DNA of 64,000 bases from Ruegeria sp. YS9 (GTDB lineage Bacteria; Pseudomonadota; Alphaproteobacteria; Rhodobacterales; Rhodobacteraceae): assembly GCF_024628725.1 (NCBI RefSeq), contig NZ_CP102409.1, positions 2,141,001-2,205,000 of the forward strand, given 5' to 3'. Shown in pieces: positions 25,846 to 35,722 of the stretch (its first letter is position 1; each line of letters opens with the position of its first letter). A model generated the notes under the pieces. It was given only the letters and a program-made list of their open reading frames with translations, was not told the origin of the DNA and ran no database searches. Made by a program: the position numbers and the translations under genes.

Positions 25846-27390
25846 ATGGATCAGACCGCAGCAACCGACATCCCTGACTGGGGACCTTTCGGAAAGCCAC
25901 TGTTCGACGAGCCTGGAACCCGGGCTTTGTCGCGTGTCGGCGTTGTCGATGTCGGATCCAACTCGGTCCGGATGGTCATCTTTGACGGTGCGGCCCGATC
26001 ACCGGCCTATTTCTACAATGAAAAGGTCATGTGCGAATTGGGCGCGGGCCTGTCCGAGACCGGGCGGCTGAATCCGCGTGGGCGCGAACGGGCACTGGCG
26101 GCGCTGCGACGGTTTCAGAATCTGGCGGTTGATCTGGAATTGCCGGGCCTGCATGTCGTGGCCACGGCTGCTGTGCGCGAGGCAAAGGACGGACCGGATT
26201 TCTGCGATCAGGTGAAGGCGGAAACCGGGCTGCACGTGGAAGTCATCACCGGGGAAGAAGAAGCCCGTTTTTCAGCTCAGGGTGTGCTGCTGGGATGGCC
26301 CGGCGCCTATGGCCTGATCTGCGACATCGGCGGGTCTTCGATGGAGCTGGCCGAGATCGGGGACGGTCAGGTGGGCCGCCGCCTGACCTCGGCGCTCGGG
26401 CCACTGAAACTGCGCGATATCAAGGGCGGACGGCGTGCACGCAAGGCTCATATCAAAAGTACGATGGAAAAGCTGCGCGATGAGATGGGTCCGCAGCGAG
26501 ATCGTCTGTTCCTGGTTGGCGGCAGCTGGCGGGCCTTTGCCCGGCTGGACATGCTGCGGCGCGGCTATCCGCTGAACGTGCTGCATGAATACCGGATGAC
26601 GACAAAACAGGTTCGTGAAACGATCAAGTTCATTGAAAAGAACGATCATGAAAAACTGCGCAGCCAGGCCGGTGTATCCAGCTCGCGCATGTCGCTCATC
26701 CCTTACGCAATGGACGTTCTGGCCCGGCTGATACGAACGTTCAAACCCAAGGACATCGCCATTTCCAGCTATGGGATCCGTGAAGGATTGCTGTATGAAC
26801 AGATGTCGCAGGAGTTGCGCGACCGGGACCCGTTGATCGAAGCAAGCCTTTTTGCCGAATCCAAGGATGCCCGCCTGCCCGGATTTGGCCGCAACCTCTA
26901 TGATTTCGTGATGCCGCTGTTCAAATCAGCGCCCCCCAGCAGCGTTCGGCTGATCAAGGCTGCGTGCCTGCTGCACGATGTCAGCTGGCGTGCTCATCCC
27001 GATTACCGGGCCGAAGTCTGTTTCGACAACGTCACCCGCGCCAATCTGGGTGGTCTGAAGCACTCCGAACGTGTCTTTATCGGGCTGGCCTTGCAGCACC
27101 GGTATCGCAACAAACGCGAGGGCAACCGCTTTGCGCCCTTGTATGATCTGCTGGACGAAAAAGGCCAGAAAGAGGCCGAGATTCTGGGCAAGGCGATGCG
27201 CTTTGGCGCGATGCTGTGGATGCACAATGACGCCAATATGGGTCGCCTGAAATTCTATCCCAAAAAGCGCGAGCTGGAGCTGTACCTGCCCGAAGCAGCG
27301 GCCCCCCTGTTCAGCGAAGTTGCCGAAGCGCGCCTGAATTCTCTGGCAAACGCCCTGAAATCCGAAACGCGCGTGATCATCAGGGGCTGA
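25846..27390 (+). CDS. ppx: Ppx/GppA family exopolyphosphatase
   Basis: The 514-residue protein has the acetate-kinase-like ATPase fold: phosphate-1 motif VGVVDVGSNSVRMVIFD, central phosphate-2 motif LICDIGGSSMELAEI, and a C-terminal HD-like helical domain (LLHDVSWRAHP...). Ppx enzymes remove phosphate from polyphosphate, and GppA relatives hydrolyse pppGpp. The ATG at 25846 follows GGAAG; an in-frame extension overlapping hdaA is not conserved in character. In many Rhodobacterales I recall ppk lying between hdaA and ppx, but here the gap is only 49 bases. Confidence 0.92.
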   Translation: MDQTAATDIPDWGPFGKPLFDEPGTRALSRVGVVDVGSNSVRMVIFDGAARSPAYFYNEKVMCELGAGLSETGRLNPRGRERALAALRRFQNLAVDLELPGLHVVATAAVREAKDGPDFCDQVKAETGLHVEVITGEEEARFSAQGVLLGWPGAYGLICDIGGSSMELAEIGDGQVGRRLTSALGPLKLRDIKGGRRARKAHIKSTMEKLRDEMGPQRDRLFLVGGSWRAFARLDMLRRGYPLNVLHEYRMTTKQVRETIKFIEKNDHEKLRSQAGVSSSRMSLIPYAMDVLARLIRTFKPKDIAISSYGIREGLLYEQMSQELRDRDPLIEASLFAESKDARLPGFGRNLYDFVMPLFKSAPPSSVRLIKAACLLHDVSWRAHPDYRAEVCFDNVTRANLGGLKHSERVFIGLALQHRYRNKREGNRFAPLYDLLDEKGQKEAEILGKAMRFGAMLWMHNDANMGRLKFYPKKRELELYLPEAAAPLFSEVAEARLNSLANALKSETRVIIRG

Positions 27391-27402
27391 CCATCGATCC
27401 GA

Positions 27403-27777
27403 TCAGATATCAGTTGCGCCTTCGGGCAACGCTTCTTCTTCGTTTTCAGGCTCTGGCGGTCCCTCGGCCTGTTTCCTGCGGATGATGATGTCACCATTGG
27501 GCAAGATCTCGGGCGCTTCATAAGCGCTCCAGTCCTTGATCTCGGCCCCCAGCTCGGCCAGTGCCGGGCCCATTTCACGCAAGAACGACTGCATCGCCGG
27601 GCCAAACTCATCCGCGAGGCCCAGCAGCTCATCCAGCGCCGGTTCCATTTCCTTGCGCAGACCTTCGAAGAACAGCTCGGCCCCCTGCTCCATCAGGGAT
27701 TTGCTGTTGTCCTCCTGCGACATGGCGGGTGCGGCAATGCCAGCCGTGATCATGCTGATCAGCAAAACGTGTTTCAT
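27403..27777 (-). CDS. Conserved periplasmic protein of unknown function
   Basis: The 124-residue protein has a Sec signal peptide (residues 1-20, AMS-Q). The mature part is acidic, helical and possibly coiled-coil (LMEQGAELFFEGLRKEMEPALDELL), ending in ILPNGDIIIRRK and an acidic tail. Similar proteins occur widely in Rhodobacterales, sometimes with misleading automated ATPase names, but no nucleotide-binding motif is present. It converges with ppx (gap 12 bases). Confidence 0.8.
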   Translation of the reverse strand: MKHVLLISMITAGIAAPAMSQEDNSKSLMEQGAELFFEGLRKEMEPALDELLGLADEFGPAMQSFLREMGPALAELGAEIKDWSAYEAPEILPNGDIIIRRKQAEGPPEPENEEEALPEGATDI

Positions 27778-27814
27778 ACCTGATATATAGTCCCCCTGCC
27801 GCAGGCGTGAAAGG

Positions 27815-28816
27815 TCACAGGTCGATGTCCAGCGTGACCGGGAAATGATCCGACGCCGTCAACAGCGCCTGTCGCAGGTCCGGTGCGGACCAGCAGAACG
27901 CGTCGCGAAACGGATGCCAAATACGCCAGGCCGGACGGTAGGCACGCAGATCCTGGGTAATCAGTATATAATCCAGAAGAGCCTCGAGAAACCTGCCTTC
28001 TTCCGGACGGGCAAAGCGGGCCGTGGAAGGTATCGATCCGGGCCGAAAACCATGAGCCGTCACCGCGTGCGGATCGAACAAACCCGCTTGCAGCAAAATC
28101 TCGACCGAAGACCGGCCGAACAGGTGTTCGAACTCATCCAGCCCGGGGCCATCGTTCAGGTCTCCCAGCAAAATGACAGGTTCTTGGTTTGCAACGTGCA
28201 TCTCGACCCGCCTTGCCAGCCAGACCGCCTGTGCCAATTGCTTGCGGCGGTTGGCAATCGAGATACGGATCGCCTCATCCCGCGACCCAGCCCCATGCGG
28301 AGCCTTTGATTTCAAATGAGCTCCGATCAGCCGGACCTCGCGGCCCGATTGCGTGGTCACCGCCAATTCCATCGGTGGTTTGGAAAACCGCACAACATCC
28401 TCGGTCGCATCTATATCCAGGTCGATTCTGAACTCGCCATCAAACCGGGGGGCCAAGGGGTCGTCGATGTCACCCCTGGGATCATGGCGCGCGGTAAGAA
28501 CGGTCCTGTCGTAAAGCAGCGCCAGCTCCTGATGGGTGTCGTTGGCAAACCCCATCACCGCGTCAGAGGTGCGCAGATCAAAAGCCTCGGCAAAGGTTTG
28601 CAGGGCCCGCACCGTATTCTGGCGTTTGCCGGTGTTCGGAGCCTCGACGATCAATACCGCGTCTGCGTCAATCGCGGTCAGCACTTTTGCAATCGCCTCG
28701 ACCTGCTGCGCCTTGGTGACGTCATGCCGCCCGGACCAGGTGTCATCGACAATCAGATTGTCTTTTTGATCAAAAAGATTGGCGAACCATTCGATATTGT
28801 AGGTCGCCAGCCGCAT
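27815..28816 (-). CDS. Endonuclease/exonuclease/phosphatase family protein
   Basis: The 333-residue enzyme has the DNase I/exonuclease III fold. Motifs in order are LATYNIEWFANLF (metal-binding Asn), VLIVEAPNTGK (Glu), VRLIGAHLKSKAP (His), VILLGDLNDGPGLDEFE (Asp and Asn of the GDLN motif), LLDYILITQ and ASDHFPVTLDI (the terminal SDH). Substrates in this superfamily range from nucleic acids to phospholipids and inositol phosphates, so specificity is open. No signal peptide is seen. The ATG at 28816 follows the stop of the DjlA-like gene after 4 bases, so the two are likely co-transcribed. Confidence 0.88.
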   Translation of the reverse strand: MRLATYNIEWFANLFDQKDNLIVDDTWSGRHDVTKAQQVEAIAKVLTAIDADAVLIVEAPNTGKRQNTVRALQTFAEAFDLRTSDAVMGFANDTHQELALLYDRTVLTARHDPRGDIDDPLAPRFDGEFRIDLDIDATEDVVRFSKPPMELAVTTQSGREVRLIGAHLKSKAPHGAGSRDEAIRISIANRRKQLAQAVWLARRVEMHVANQEPVILLGDLNDGPGLDEFEHLFGRSSVEILLQAGLFDPHAVTAHGFRPGSIPSTARFARPEEGRFLEALLDYILITQDLRAYRPAWRIWHPFRDAFCWSAPDLRQALLTASDHFPVTLDIDL

Positions 28817-28820
28817 CCTG

Positions 28821-29507
28821 TCAGGCCCGCGCGCCGTTGATCTCATCCCAGGCGCGATTGATGTCGATCATCTTTTTCTCGGCCAGTCTGATCGCCTCTT
28901 CCGGAACACCGCGCGCCATCATGGCGTCCGGGTGCGTTTCGCGGACCAGTTGTCGCCAGACTTTGCGGATATCGGGCAATGGCATGTCCTGCGGCACACC
29001 CAGAACCGTGTAAGGATCTTTTGGCGCATCCGGAACAAATCGCGCCCGCAATGCTTTGAATTGAGCGTCGGTCTGCCCGAAGATCTTGCTCACTTCTTCC
29101 AAGAACGCGTTCTCATTGGGGTGGTAGAACCCATCGGCCATGGCGATGTGAAACAGCCCTTCCATCAGGTCGCAAAGCGTGGTGCTGTCTTCGGCAAACA
29201 TCCGGGCGATCTTGCGGGCATAGTCCTGATACCCCGCCACATCCGTGCGGGCCATGTTGAAGACCCGCGCGGCACCTTCCTCGTCTTCACGCGCGATCTG
29301 GAACACATCGCGGAAGGCCGTAACCTCGTCTCGTGTCACCTGACCGTCTGCCTTGGCCATTTTTGCACCCAGCGCAATCACTGCAATCGTGAAAGCCACC
29401 GAACGTTCCGGGGGCGAACGCAGCTTTTCAAAAACTGCGGTCAGGCTTTCGCCTTGGGCCAGCGCACTGAGCGCTTCGGATATGCGGGTCCAGATCGACA
29501 TGGGCAT
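28821..29507 (-). CDS. DjlA-like protein: TerB domain plus C-terminal J domain
   Basis: The 228-residue protein joins a TerB-like all-helical domain (residues about 35-150, with VIALGAKMAKADGQVTRDEV and GLFHIAMADGFYHPNENAFLEE) to a DnaJ domain (about 165-228) with the HPD tripeptide in VRETHPDAMMA. J domains stimulate Hsp70 (DnaK) ATPase, so this is a co-chaperone. In contrast to E. coli DjlA, there is no convincing N-terminal membrane segment. Start could be ATG 29507 or 29501. A nuclease gene follows in the same transcript. Confidence 0.88.
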   Translation of the reverse strand: MPMSIWTRISEALSALAQGESLTAVFEKLRSPPERSVAFTIAVIALGAKMAKADGQVTRDEVTAFRDVFQIAREDEEGAARVFNMARTDVAGYQDYARKIARMFAEDSTTLCDLMEGLFHIAMADGFYHPNENAFLEEVSKIFGQTDAQFKALRARFVPDAPKDPYTVLGVPQDMPLPDIRKVWRQLVRETHPDAMMARGVPEEAIRLAEKKMIDINRAWDEINGARA

Positions 29508-29546
29508 AGACTAGCGTCACAATCCGGGACTGTCAGGTGCGACAGA

Positions 29547-30035
29547 TCACTCAGGCGAAAGAATTTTCTGCATCAGCACAAGATCCAGCCGTTGGCCCCA
29601 TTTGAACCCTACTTCGGGCATGCGACCAACCTGCGAAAAGCCCAGCGCCGCGTGGAACGCCACAGCACCCGGATTGGCCGAGGAGATGCCTGCGACCAGC
29701 ACATGCACCCTGTCGGTTCGTGCGGCCTGCTCCAGCGCGCGCATCAAAGCACGCCCAACGCCCTTTCCGCGCGCGTTCGGTGACAGCTGGATCGAATGTT
29801 CGCGCGTCTGCGCATATCCGGGCCCCGCACGAAACGGGGCATGGGTGGCAAAACCAACAACTTGCCCATCAAGTTCGGCGACCAGAAATCCGGTGCCCCG
29901 CGCCGCGATGTCCTCGGTGATTTGCGTCGTGCTGCGCTCATCGGTCGTGAACGTGATCAGGGACTCGCCAATGATCGCATTGGTGATCCTGGCGATTGCG
30001 GGCGCATCAGCCCCCACGGCCGGGCGAATGATCAT
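29547..30035 (-). CDS. GNAT family N-acetyltransferase
   Basis: The 162-residue enzyme is close to the phosphinothricin/methionine sulfoximine acetyltransferase group. It has IIRPAVGADAPAIARITNAI at the N-terminus, HSIQLSPNARGKGVGRALMRALE (the acetyl-CoA motif A, R-G-x-G-x-G/A) and ISSANPGAVAFHAALGFSQVGRMPEVGFKWGQRLDLVLM, all characteristic. It acetylates a primary amine of an unknown small molecule, and resistance should not be assumed. The stop codon of the upstream VOC gene overlaps its ATG by 4 bases. Confidence 0.88.
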   Translation of the reverse strand: MIIRPAVGADAPAIARITNAIIGESLITFTTDERSTTQITEDIAARGTGFLVAELDGQVVGFATHAPFRAGPGYAQTREHSIQLSPNARGKGVGRALMRALEQAARTDRVHVLVAGISSANPGAVAFHAALGFSQVGRMPEVGFKWGQRLDLVLMQKILSPE

Positions 30036-30634
30036 TCCAGCACCCGGACCCCATGGGGCGTCTCGAATTCAGCCCTGAGCGCGGCCGGACCGGTGTCGAA
30101 CACCACATATTCCAATGCACCCAGATGTCTGGCCAGCGTCAATGCATCCGGGTGGTACACAACCAAACGCCGCAGCCGACAGGCGCTGTCTTGCAGCATG
30201 TCGGCCGGGTGAAGGTCGCCCTGCCATTCGATAAGTGCGGGAAACAGGTTGTCGAACGGCAAGCGCCCGGTTGGCGGAACCGCCATGCGCCATCGTAACG
30301 CCCCCCGGGTCAGGTCGATCGGTTGCCCGACACCATCGGGAAACACGGAAAGCGAGGCTTCGATATCGTCGACCCTGCAAATCCAGTTGGTCAGACGCGG
30401 GCTGCCCTCGAAGCGGTCCAGATCGAACCATCGCGTTCTGCCCGGAGTTTGCGCCTGCGGGTCGATCGCGATCGCCTCCAGATAGAGACCGTCCCTGAGG
30501 CCAAGCAATTTGTTGTATGTCCCGAACGTCTCGTGCTTGCCGCCGGGTTGCAGCGCAACGCCAAGCGCTTGTTCGATATGGGCAGTTGCGTCTTCCAGCG
30601 TTTCACCCGCGACGGCCAGATGATCCAGTAACAT
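30032..30634 (-). CDS. VOC superfamily (glyoxalase-like) protein
   Basis: The 200-residue protein resembles the glyoxalase_3-type VOC family: LLDHLAVAGETLEDATAHIEQALGV, GKHETFGTYNKLLGLRDGLYLEAIAIDP and the second half with LPFDNLFPALIEWQGDLHPADML. His4 or 5, Glu and His residues at the usual metal positions are present, but a full ligand set cannot be confirmed. The substrate is unknown. The ATG at 30634 has GGAGG upstream. It is translationally coupled to the acetyltransferase gene through ATGA. Confidence 0.82.
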   Translation of the reverse strand: MLLDHLAVAGETLEDATAHIEQALGVALQPGGKHETFGTYNKLLGLRDGLYLEAIAIDPQAQTPGRTRWFDLDRFEGSPRLTNWICRVDDIEASLSVFPDGVGQPIDLTRGALRWRMAVPPTGRLPFDNLFPALIEWQGDLHPADMLQDSACRLRRLVVYHPDALTLARHLGALEYVVFDTGPAALRAEFETPHGVRVLE

Positions 30635-30655
30635 GCGCCACCTCCTGCAAGTATT

Positions 30656-30683
30656 ACGGCCAGATCCTTGCGGATCTGGCCGT
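30656..30683. terminator. Strong hairpin downstream of mcm, possible terminator
   Basis: A perfect 12-bp stem ACGGCCAGATCC (30656-30667) and GGATCTGGCCGT (30672-30683) with loop TTGC, 56 bases after the mcm stop. There is no T run on the minus strand, and only ATGTTTTC on the plus strand, so it may stabilise an mRNA end rather than terminate transcription. Confidence 0.5.
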
Positions 30684-30739
30684 ATGTTTTCGCCAAAGAG
30701 GCGCAATCGCAAGATGTTTCGAAGAAAACCTGACCTTCG

Positions 30740-32866
30740 TCAACCGCGCGCTTCGCGGATCAGGCGCAGGATGTCCTGAGCGGCCTCGGGAATGTTGGTG
30801 CCCGGGCCAAAGATGGCCTTGACCCCATGATCATAAAGGAACTGGTAATCCTGCTGCGGGATCACCCCGCCGCAGATCACGATGATGTCCTCGGCCCCGG
30901 CCTTTTTCAGCTCTTCCACCAGTTGCGGGGCCAATGTCTTGTGCCCTGCCGCCTGCGAGGAAATGCCGACCACATGCACGTCATTGTCCACCGCGTCCTG
31001 CGCGGCTTCGGCCGGTGTCTGGAACAAGGGGCCCACGTCCACGTCGAACCCGATATCGGCAAAGGCGGTTGCAATGACCTTGGCCCCACGGTCATGACCG
31101 TCCTGCCCCATCTTGACCACCAGCAGACGGGGGCGGCGGCCTTCGGCGTCGGCGAATTCCTCGATGGATTTCTGGATCGCGGCAAAGCCTTCGTCACCCT
31201 CATAGGCCGCCCCATAAACGCCGGCCAGGGTTTTCACTTCGGCGCGGTGGCGGCCGAATTCCTTTTCCATTGCCATGCTGATCTCTCCTACGGATGCGCG
31301 GGCACGGGCGGCCTCGACCGCAGCGGCCAGCAGGTTTCCGCCCTCTTGGGCAGCCTTGGTCAAAGCGTCCAGCGCCTGTTGGCAGGCAGCCTCGTCACGG
31401 GTCGCACGGATGCGTTCCAAACGCGCGACCTGGGCCTCGCGTACGGCCACGTTGTCGACGTCCAGAATGTCGATCGGGTCTTCCTGTTCCTTGCGATACT
31501 TGTTGACCCCGACGATCACCTCTTCGCCCCGGTCGATCATGGCCTGGCGGCGCGCGGCGCTTTCCTCGATGCGCAGCTTGGGCATGCCGCTGGCCACGGC
31601 CTTGGTCATGCCGCCCATTTCCTCGACCTCTTCCATCAGGGCCCAGGCTTTCTCGATCAGTTCATTGGTCAGGCTTTCGACGTAATAGGACCCCGCCAGC
31701 GGATCGACCACATCGGTCACGCCGGTCTCTTCCTGCAACACCAGCTGCGTGTTCCGGGCGATACGCGCCGAAAAGTCGGTGGGCAGCGCGATCGCCTCGT
31801 CCAGAGCGTTTGTGTGAAGCGACTGTGTGCCGCCCAAAACCGCGCTCATCGCCTCATAGGCGGTGCGGATCACGTTGTTGTAGGGGTCCTGTTCCTGCAA
31901 GCTGACACCTGACGTCTGGCAGTGGGTGCGCAGCATTTTGGACCGTTCGGATTTCGCGCCGAACTCGGTCATGACCCGGTGCCACAGCGTGCGCGCGGCG
32001 CGCAGTTTGGCGATCTCCATGAAAAAGTTCATGCCGATGGCAAAGAAGAACGACAGCCGGCCTGCGAACTTGTCCACGTCCATCCCGGCCTGTGTCGCGG
32101 CCCGAACGTATTCGCGCCCGTCAGCCAGGGTATAGGCCAGCTCCTGCACCAGGTTCGCGCCGGCCTCTTGCATGTGATAGCCCGAGATCGAGATCGAGTT
32201 GAACTTGGGCATCTCGTTCGAGGTATATTCGATGATGTCCGAGATGATCCGCATCGAAGGTTCCGGCGGGTAGATATAGGTGTTGCGCACCATGAATTCC
32301 TTCAGAATGTCGTTCTGAATGGTGCCGGACAGGACGGATTTGTCATGACCCTGTTCTTCACCCGCAACGATGAAGTTCGCCAGGATCGGGATCACCGCGC
32401 CGTTCATGGTCATCGAGACCGAGACCTTATCGAGCGGGATGCCATCGAACAGGATCTTCATGTCTTCGACACTGTCGATGGCCACGCCAGCCTTACCAAC
32501 GTCACCAACCACGCGGGGATGGTCGCTGTCATAGCCGCGGTGGGTGGCCAGATCGAAGGCGACCGAAACACCCTGCTGGCCCGCCGCCAGGTTGCGGCGA
32601 TAGAAGGCGTTGGATTCTTCGGCGGTCGAAAAGCCCGCGTACTGACGGATCGTCCAGGGACGGCCCGCATACATCGTGGCCTTCACACCGCGTGTAAACG
32701 GACCAAAGCCCGGCAGCGAACCCATATGCGGCAAACCGGCGGTGTCTTCCTGCGTATAGAGCGGTTTGACCGCGATGCCCTCCAGCGTCTCTTTGGTCAG
32801 GTCGTCCAGCGGACGTCCGCGCAGCTCTTTCTCGGCCAGCGCTTTCCAATCCTTGGTGTCGGTCAT
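30740..32866 (-). CDS. mcm: Methylmalonyl-CoA mutase, single-subunit form
   Basis: This adenosylcobalamin enzyme interconverts (R)-methylmalonyl-CoA and succinyl-CoA, the last step of propionyl-CoA assimilation. The 708-residue chain contains the substrate-binding TIM barrel ([21 protein letters not shown] near residue 70, [20 protein letters not shown]-like) and the C-terminal B12 domain with [11 protein letters not shown] (base-off His near residue 590), [10 protein letters not shown] and CGGVIPQQD. In roseobacters this route processes propionate from amino acids, odd-chain fatty acids and DMSP breakdown. It lies 2.7 kb from pccA on the same strand, with a divergent DUF4174 gene between. 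Confidence 0.97.
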   Translation of the reverse strand: MTDTKDWKALAEKELRGRPLDDLTKETLEGIAVKPLYTQEDTAGLPHMGSLPGFGPFTRGVKATMYAGRPWTIRQYAGFSTAEESNAFYRRNLAAGQQGVSVAFDLATHRGYDSDHPRVVGDVGKAGVAIDSVEDMKILFDGIPLDKVSVSMTMNGAVIPILANFIVAGEEQGHDKSVLSGTIQNDILKEFMVRNTYIYPPEPSMRIISDIIEYTSNEMPKFNSISISGYHMQEAGANLVQELAYTLADGREYVRAATQAGMDVDKFAGRLSFFFAIGMNFFMEIAKLRAARTLWHRVMTEFGAKSERSKMLRTHCQTSGVSLQEQDPYNNVIRTAYEAMSAVLGGTQSLHTNALDEAIALPTDFSARIARNTQLVLQEETGVTDVVDPLAGSYYVESLTNELIEKAWALMEEVEEMGGMTKAVASGMPKLRIEESAARRQAMIDRGEEVIVGVNKYRKEQEDPIDILDVDNVAVREAQVARLERIRATRDEAACQQALDALTKAAQEGGNLLAAAVEAARARASVGEISMAMEKEFGRHRAEVKTLAGVYGAAYEGDEGFAAIQKSIEEFADAEGRRPRLLVVKMGQDGHDRGAKVIATAFADIGFDVDVGPLFQTPAEAAQDAVDNDVHVVGISSQAAGHKTLAPQLVEELKKAGAEDIIVICGGVIPQQDYQFLYDHGVKAIFGPGTNIPEAAQDILRLIREARG

Positions 32867-33034
32867 TTCGGTTTCCTCTTGTCAATTCGGATGGCGGCAG
32901 TCGAAAGCTTCCGCATTGAGGTCTTGCGCTTGGCCGTTTCATTCAGGCGCAAGCGCGACATTTTGAGTGTTTGGTACAAATCGTCGGTCGCAATCGGTGG
33001 CACAGAGGCTATATTCGAAGGAACAGGAGGCCAC

Positions 33035-33481
33035 ATGACACGCACGCTTGCCTTTGTTTTTTCGACACTAATCCCGCTGTCCGTCTGGGCGGCGGATGGC
33101 ACGGCGACGACGGAAGACAGTTTTGTCCGCCCGGTAGGTGACAGCGAACTCAGCGATTTTCTCTGGGTCAGCCGCCCGATCGTGGTCTTTGCCGACACGC
33201 CGGCGGACCCGCGGTTCCAGCAACAGATCGACATGTTGCTCGAAGGTGAAGCCGCAATGCGTGAGCGTGACGTGGTGGTTCTGACCGATACCGATCCATC
33301 GGCGCGGTCGCCGATCCGGTCACAGCTGCGCCCGCGTGGGTTCCAGATGGTATTCGTCGACAAGGACGGCGTGGTCAAACTGCGCAAACCTTCTCCGTGG
33401 AGCGTGCGCGAGATTGGCCGGTCCATCGACAAGACACCCCTGCGCGAACGCGAAATCCGCGAACGGCGCGAAGGCGGCTGA
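33035..33481 (+). CDS. DUF4174 domain-containing exported protein
   Basis: The 148-residue protein has a signal peptide (residues 1-19, VWA-A) and a DUF4174 domain with a thioredoxin-like strand pattern: SRPIVVFADTPADPRFQQQIDML, RDVVVLTDTDP and LRPRGFQMVFVDKDGVVKLRKPSPWSVREI. No Cys pair is present, so redox chemistry is unlikely. CAGGAGG precedes the ATG at 33035. The gene lies between mcm and pccA on the opposite strand. A hairpin after the stop (33502-33529) may end the transcript. Confidence 0.85.
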   Translation: MTRTLAFVFSTLIPLSVWAADGTATTEDSFVRPVGDSELSDFLWVSRPIVVFADTPADPRFQQQIDMLLEGEAAMRERDVVVLTDTDPSARSPIRSQLRPRGFQMVFVDKDGVVKLRKPSPWSVREIGRSIDKTPLREREIRERREGG

Positions 33482-33501
33482 ACGCTTTCGCCAGCCCGAA
33501 A

Positions 33502-33529
33502 GACCCCGGCACGGAATGCCGGAGGCTTT
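33502..33529. terminator. Possible terminator hairpin between DUF4174 gene and pccA
   Basis: CCGGCA (33506-33511) and TGCCGG (33517-33522), extended by AAAG and CTTT arms with two mismatches. No long T run follows on either strand. It lies between convergent genes. Confidence 0.35.
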
Positions 33530-33557
33530 GACTGGTATGGCAAAAGCGCAGTCATGA

Positions 33558-35606
33558 TCACTCGAACTCGATGATCACTTCGTCCACGGCGAGGCTGTCG
33601 CCGGGGCCTGCATTGATCTTGGCAACGGTGCCCTTCCTCTCGGCGCGCAGGATGTTTTCCATCTTCATCGCCTCGATGGTGCACAGCGCCTGGCCTTCCT
33701 GCACCTCTTGCCCCACTTCGACGTCGATCTTCACGACCAGGCCGGGCATCGGGCACAGCAGCATTTTCGAAGTGTCCGGCGGCAGTTTTTCAGGCATCAG
33801 ACGCGCCAGTTCGGCCTGGCGCGGAGTGCGTATCTGCACCTTGAGATCCGCGCCGCGGTTACGGATGCGGAACCCGCCCGAGATCTTGCCCACCTTCATG
33901 ACCAGCGGCGCGTCATCGACCGTCATGACAGCAAGCTGATCGCCCGGAGTCCAATCACCCGTCACCCGCATTTCCTGACCGTCGTCAAACCTGATCGTGG
34001 CCCCATCCTGATCCGCGTCAACCTTGACAGGCCACTGGATCTCGCGCCCGAAGGAGACGACCCAATCGGTGCCGACCTTGCGTTCGTGATTGTCCATCCG
34101 GCCCGACACGCGGGTCCGGCGAATTTCAGCGACGCGATGCATGGCCGCGCAGGACGCCGCAATCCGGCGCAGGTCTGCCTCGGCCAGTTCGACGCCCTCG
34201 AACCCGTCGGGGTATTCCTCGGCGATGAAGGCCGTGGTCATATCGCCGCTGATGAATTTCGGATGATCCATCACGGCGGACAGGAACGGCAGGTTGTGGC
34301 CAATGCCTTCAACCTCGAAACTGTCCAGCGCCACGCGCATCGCCTCGATCGCCTGATCACGGGTCGGAGCCCAGGTACACAGTTTGGCAATCATCGGGTC
34401 GTAATACATGCTGATCTCACCGCCTTCATAGACGCCGGTATCATTTCGAACGGCAACATCGCCTTCGGGCGCATCCCCCTGCCATTTGCCGTTGGCCAGC
34501 ATCGGTCCGGCTGCCGTCTCCTGAGGCGGGCGATACCGGGTCAGACGGCCAATCGAGGGCAGGAAGCCGCGATACGGATCCTCGGCGTACAGGCGGTTTT
34601 CGATCGCCCATCCGGTCAGAGACACGTCGTCCTGCGTGATCGACAGCTTTTCACCCGCTGCCACGCGGATCATCTGTTCGACCAGATCAACACCTGTGAT
34701 CAGTTCGGTAACAGGGTGTTCCACCTGCAAGCGGGTGTTCATTTCAAGGAAATAGAAGTTCTTTTCACCGTCAACGATGAACTCGACTGTGCCTGCGCTG
34801 GAATAGCCCACGGCCTTGGCCAGCGCCACGGCCTGTTCCCCCATGGCCTTGCGCGTCGCTTCGTCCAGAAACGGCGACGGCGCCTCTTCCACGACTTTCT
34901 GGTTGCGGCGCTGGATCGAGCATTCGCGCTCGCCCAGGTAGATACCGTTTCCATGACTGTCGCAAAGAACCTGAATTTCGATGTGACGCGGTTGGGTCAC
35001 AAATTTCTCGATGAAGATCCGGTCATCCCCGAACGAGCTTGCTGCTTCGTTCTTTGACGACTGGAAGCCCTCGCGCGCTTCGTCATCATTCCACGCGATC
35101 CGCATGCCCTTGCCACCGCCCCCGGCGCTGGCCTTGATCATGACAGGATAGCCGATCTGGTTCGAGATTTTGACCGCCTCTTCCGCGTCTTCGATCAGCC
35201 CCATGTATCCGGGAACTGTCGACACGTTTGCTTCCTGAGCGATTTTCTTCGAGGTAATCTTGTCGCCCATCGCCTCGATCGCGCCTTTCGGAGGACCGAC
35301 AAACGCCACGCCTTCGGCTTCCAGCGCCTCGGCAAACTTGGCGTTTTCGGACAGGAAGCCATAACCGGGATGGACCGCCTGCGCGCCGCTCTGGCGGATG
35401 GCGTCCATGACCTTGTCGATCACGATGTAAGACTGGTTTGCAGGTGGCGGGCCGATATGAATGGCTTCGTCCGCCATCGACACATGCAGCGCGTTCTTGT
35501 CCGCGTCCGAGAAAATGGCGACGGTGCCGATACCCATCTTGCGGGCGGTCTTGATAACCCGGCAGGCGATCTCGCCCCGGTTGGCGATCAGGATCTTATT
35601 GAACAT
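33558..35606 (-). CDS. pccA: Propionyl-CoA carboxylase alpha subunit (biotin carboxylase and biotin carrier)
   Basis: PccA carboxylates its own biotin with ATP and bicarbonate, and the beta subunit passes CO2 to propionyl-CoA. The 682-residue chain has MFNKILIANRGEIACRVI, the ATP-grasp loop KASAGGGGKGMR, the catalytic REFSIQRRNQK-like ECSIQRRNQK and EMNTRLQVEHPVTE, a BT domain typical of PCC (residues about 480-600), and the C-terminal biotinyl domain with EAMKM, biotin lysine at about residue 648. The start ATG 35606 has AAAGGA upstream. pccB is encoded separately 3.3 kb upstream on the same strand, so the genes are not in one operon. Confidence 0.97.
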   Translation of the reverse strand: MFNKILIANRGEIACRVIKTARKMGIGTVAIFSDADKNALHVSMADEAIHIGPPPANQSYIVIDKVMDAIRQSGAQAVHPGYGFLSENAKFAEALEAEGVAFVGPPKGAIEAMGDKITSKKIAQEANVSTVPGYMGLIEDAEEAVKISNQIGYPVMIKASAGGGGKGMRIAWNDDEAREGFQSSKNEAASSFGDDRIFIEKFVTQPRHIEIQVLCDSHGNGIYLGERECSIQRRNQKVVEEAPSPFLDEATRKAMGEQAVALAKAVGYSSAGTVEFIVDGEKNFYFLEMNTRLQVEHPVTELITGVDLVEQMIRVAAGEKLSITQDDVSLTGWAIENRLYAEDPYRGFLPSIGRLTRYRPPQETAAGPMLANGKWQGDAPEGDVAVRNDTGVYEGGEISMYYDPMIAKLCTWAPTRDQAIEAMRVALDSFEVEGIGHNLPFLSAVMDHPKFISGDMTTAFIAEEYPDGFEGVELAEADLRRIAASCAAMHRVAEIRRTRVSGRMDNHERKVGTDWVVSFGREIQWPVKVDADQDGATIRFDDGQEMRVTGDWTPGDQLAVMTVDDAPLVMKVGKISGGFRIRNRGADLKVQIRTPRQAELARLMPEKLPPDTSKMLLCPMPGLVVKIDVEVGQEVQEGQALCTIEAMKMENILRAERKGTVAKINAGPGDSLAVDEVIIEFE

Positions 35607-35639
35607 GGAACGTCCTTTGGCTTGGTGTTCTGGAAACGC

Positions 35640-35676
35640 AAAACGCCGCCGCAGGGAACAATCCCCACGACGGCGT
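35640..35676 (-). terminator. Intrinsic terminator after the small lipoprotein gene
   Basis: A 15-bp stem with three G-T pairs between 35662-35676 and 35643-35657, loop of four, followed on the minus strand by TTTTGCG. It separates the lipoprotein transcript from pccA, implying that pccA has its own promoter in the adjacent 33 bases or within the stem region. Confidence 0.6.
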
Positions 35677-35722
35677 GATGCGCGATGACGGGCGGGACGA
35701 CATGCGCCCCGCAAAATATGCG

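Noticed and set aside
31922..33034. Long plus-strand frame opposite mcm, in frame with the DUF4174 gene
   Set aside because: mcm is unmistakable on the other strand. The real DUF4174 start is ATG 33035 with CAGGAGG.
33558..35606. PccR-type site upstream of pccA
   Set aside because: The 116 bases between the lipoprotein gene and pccA contain no TTTGCAAA or one-mismatch palindrome that I could find.
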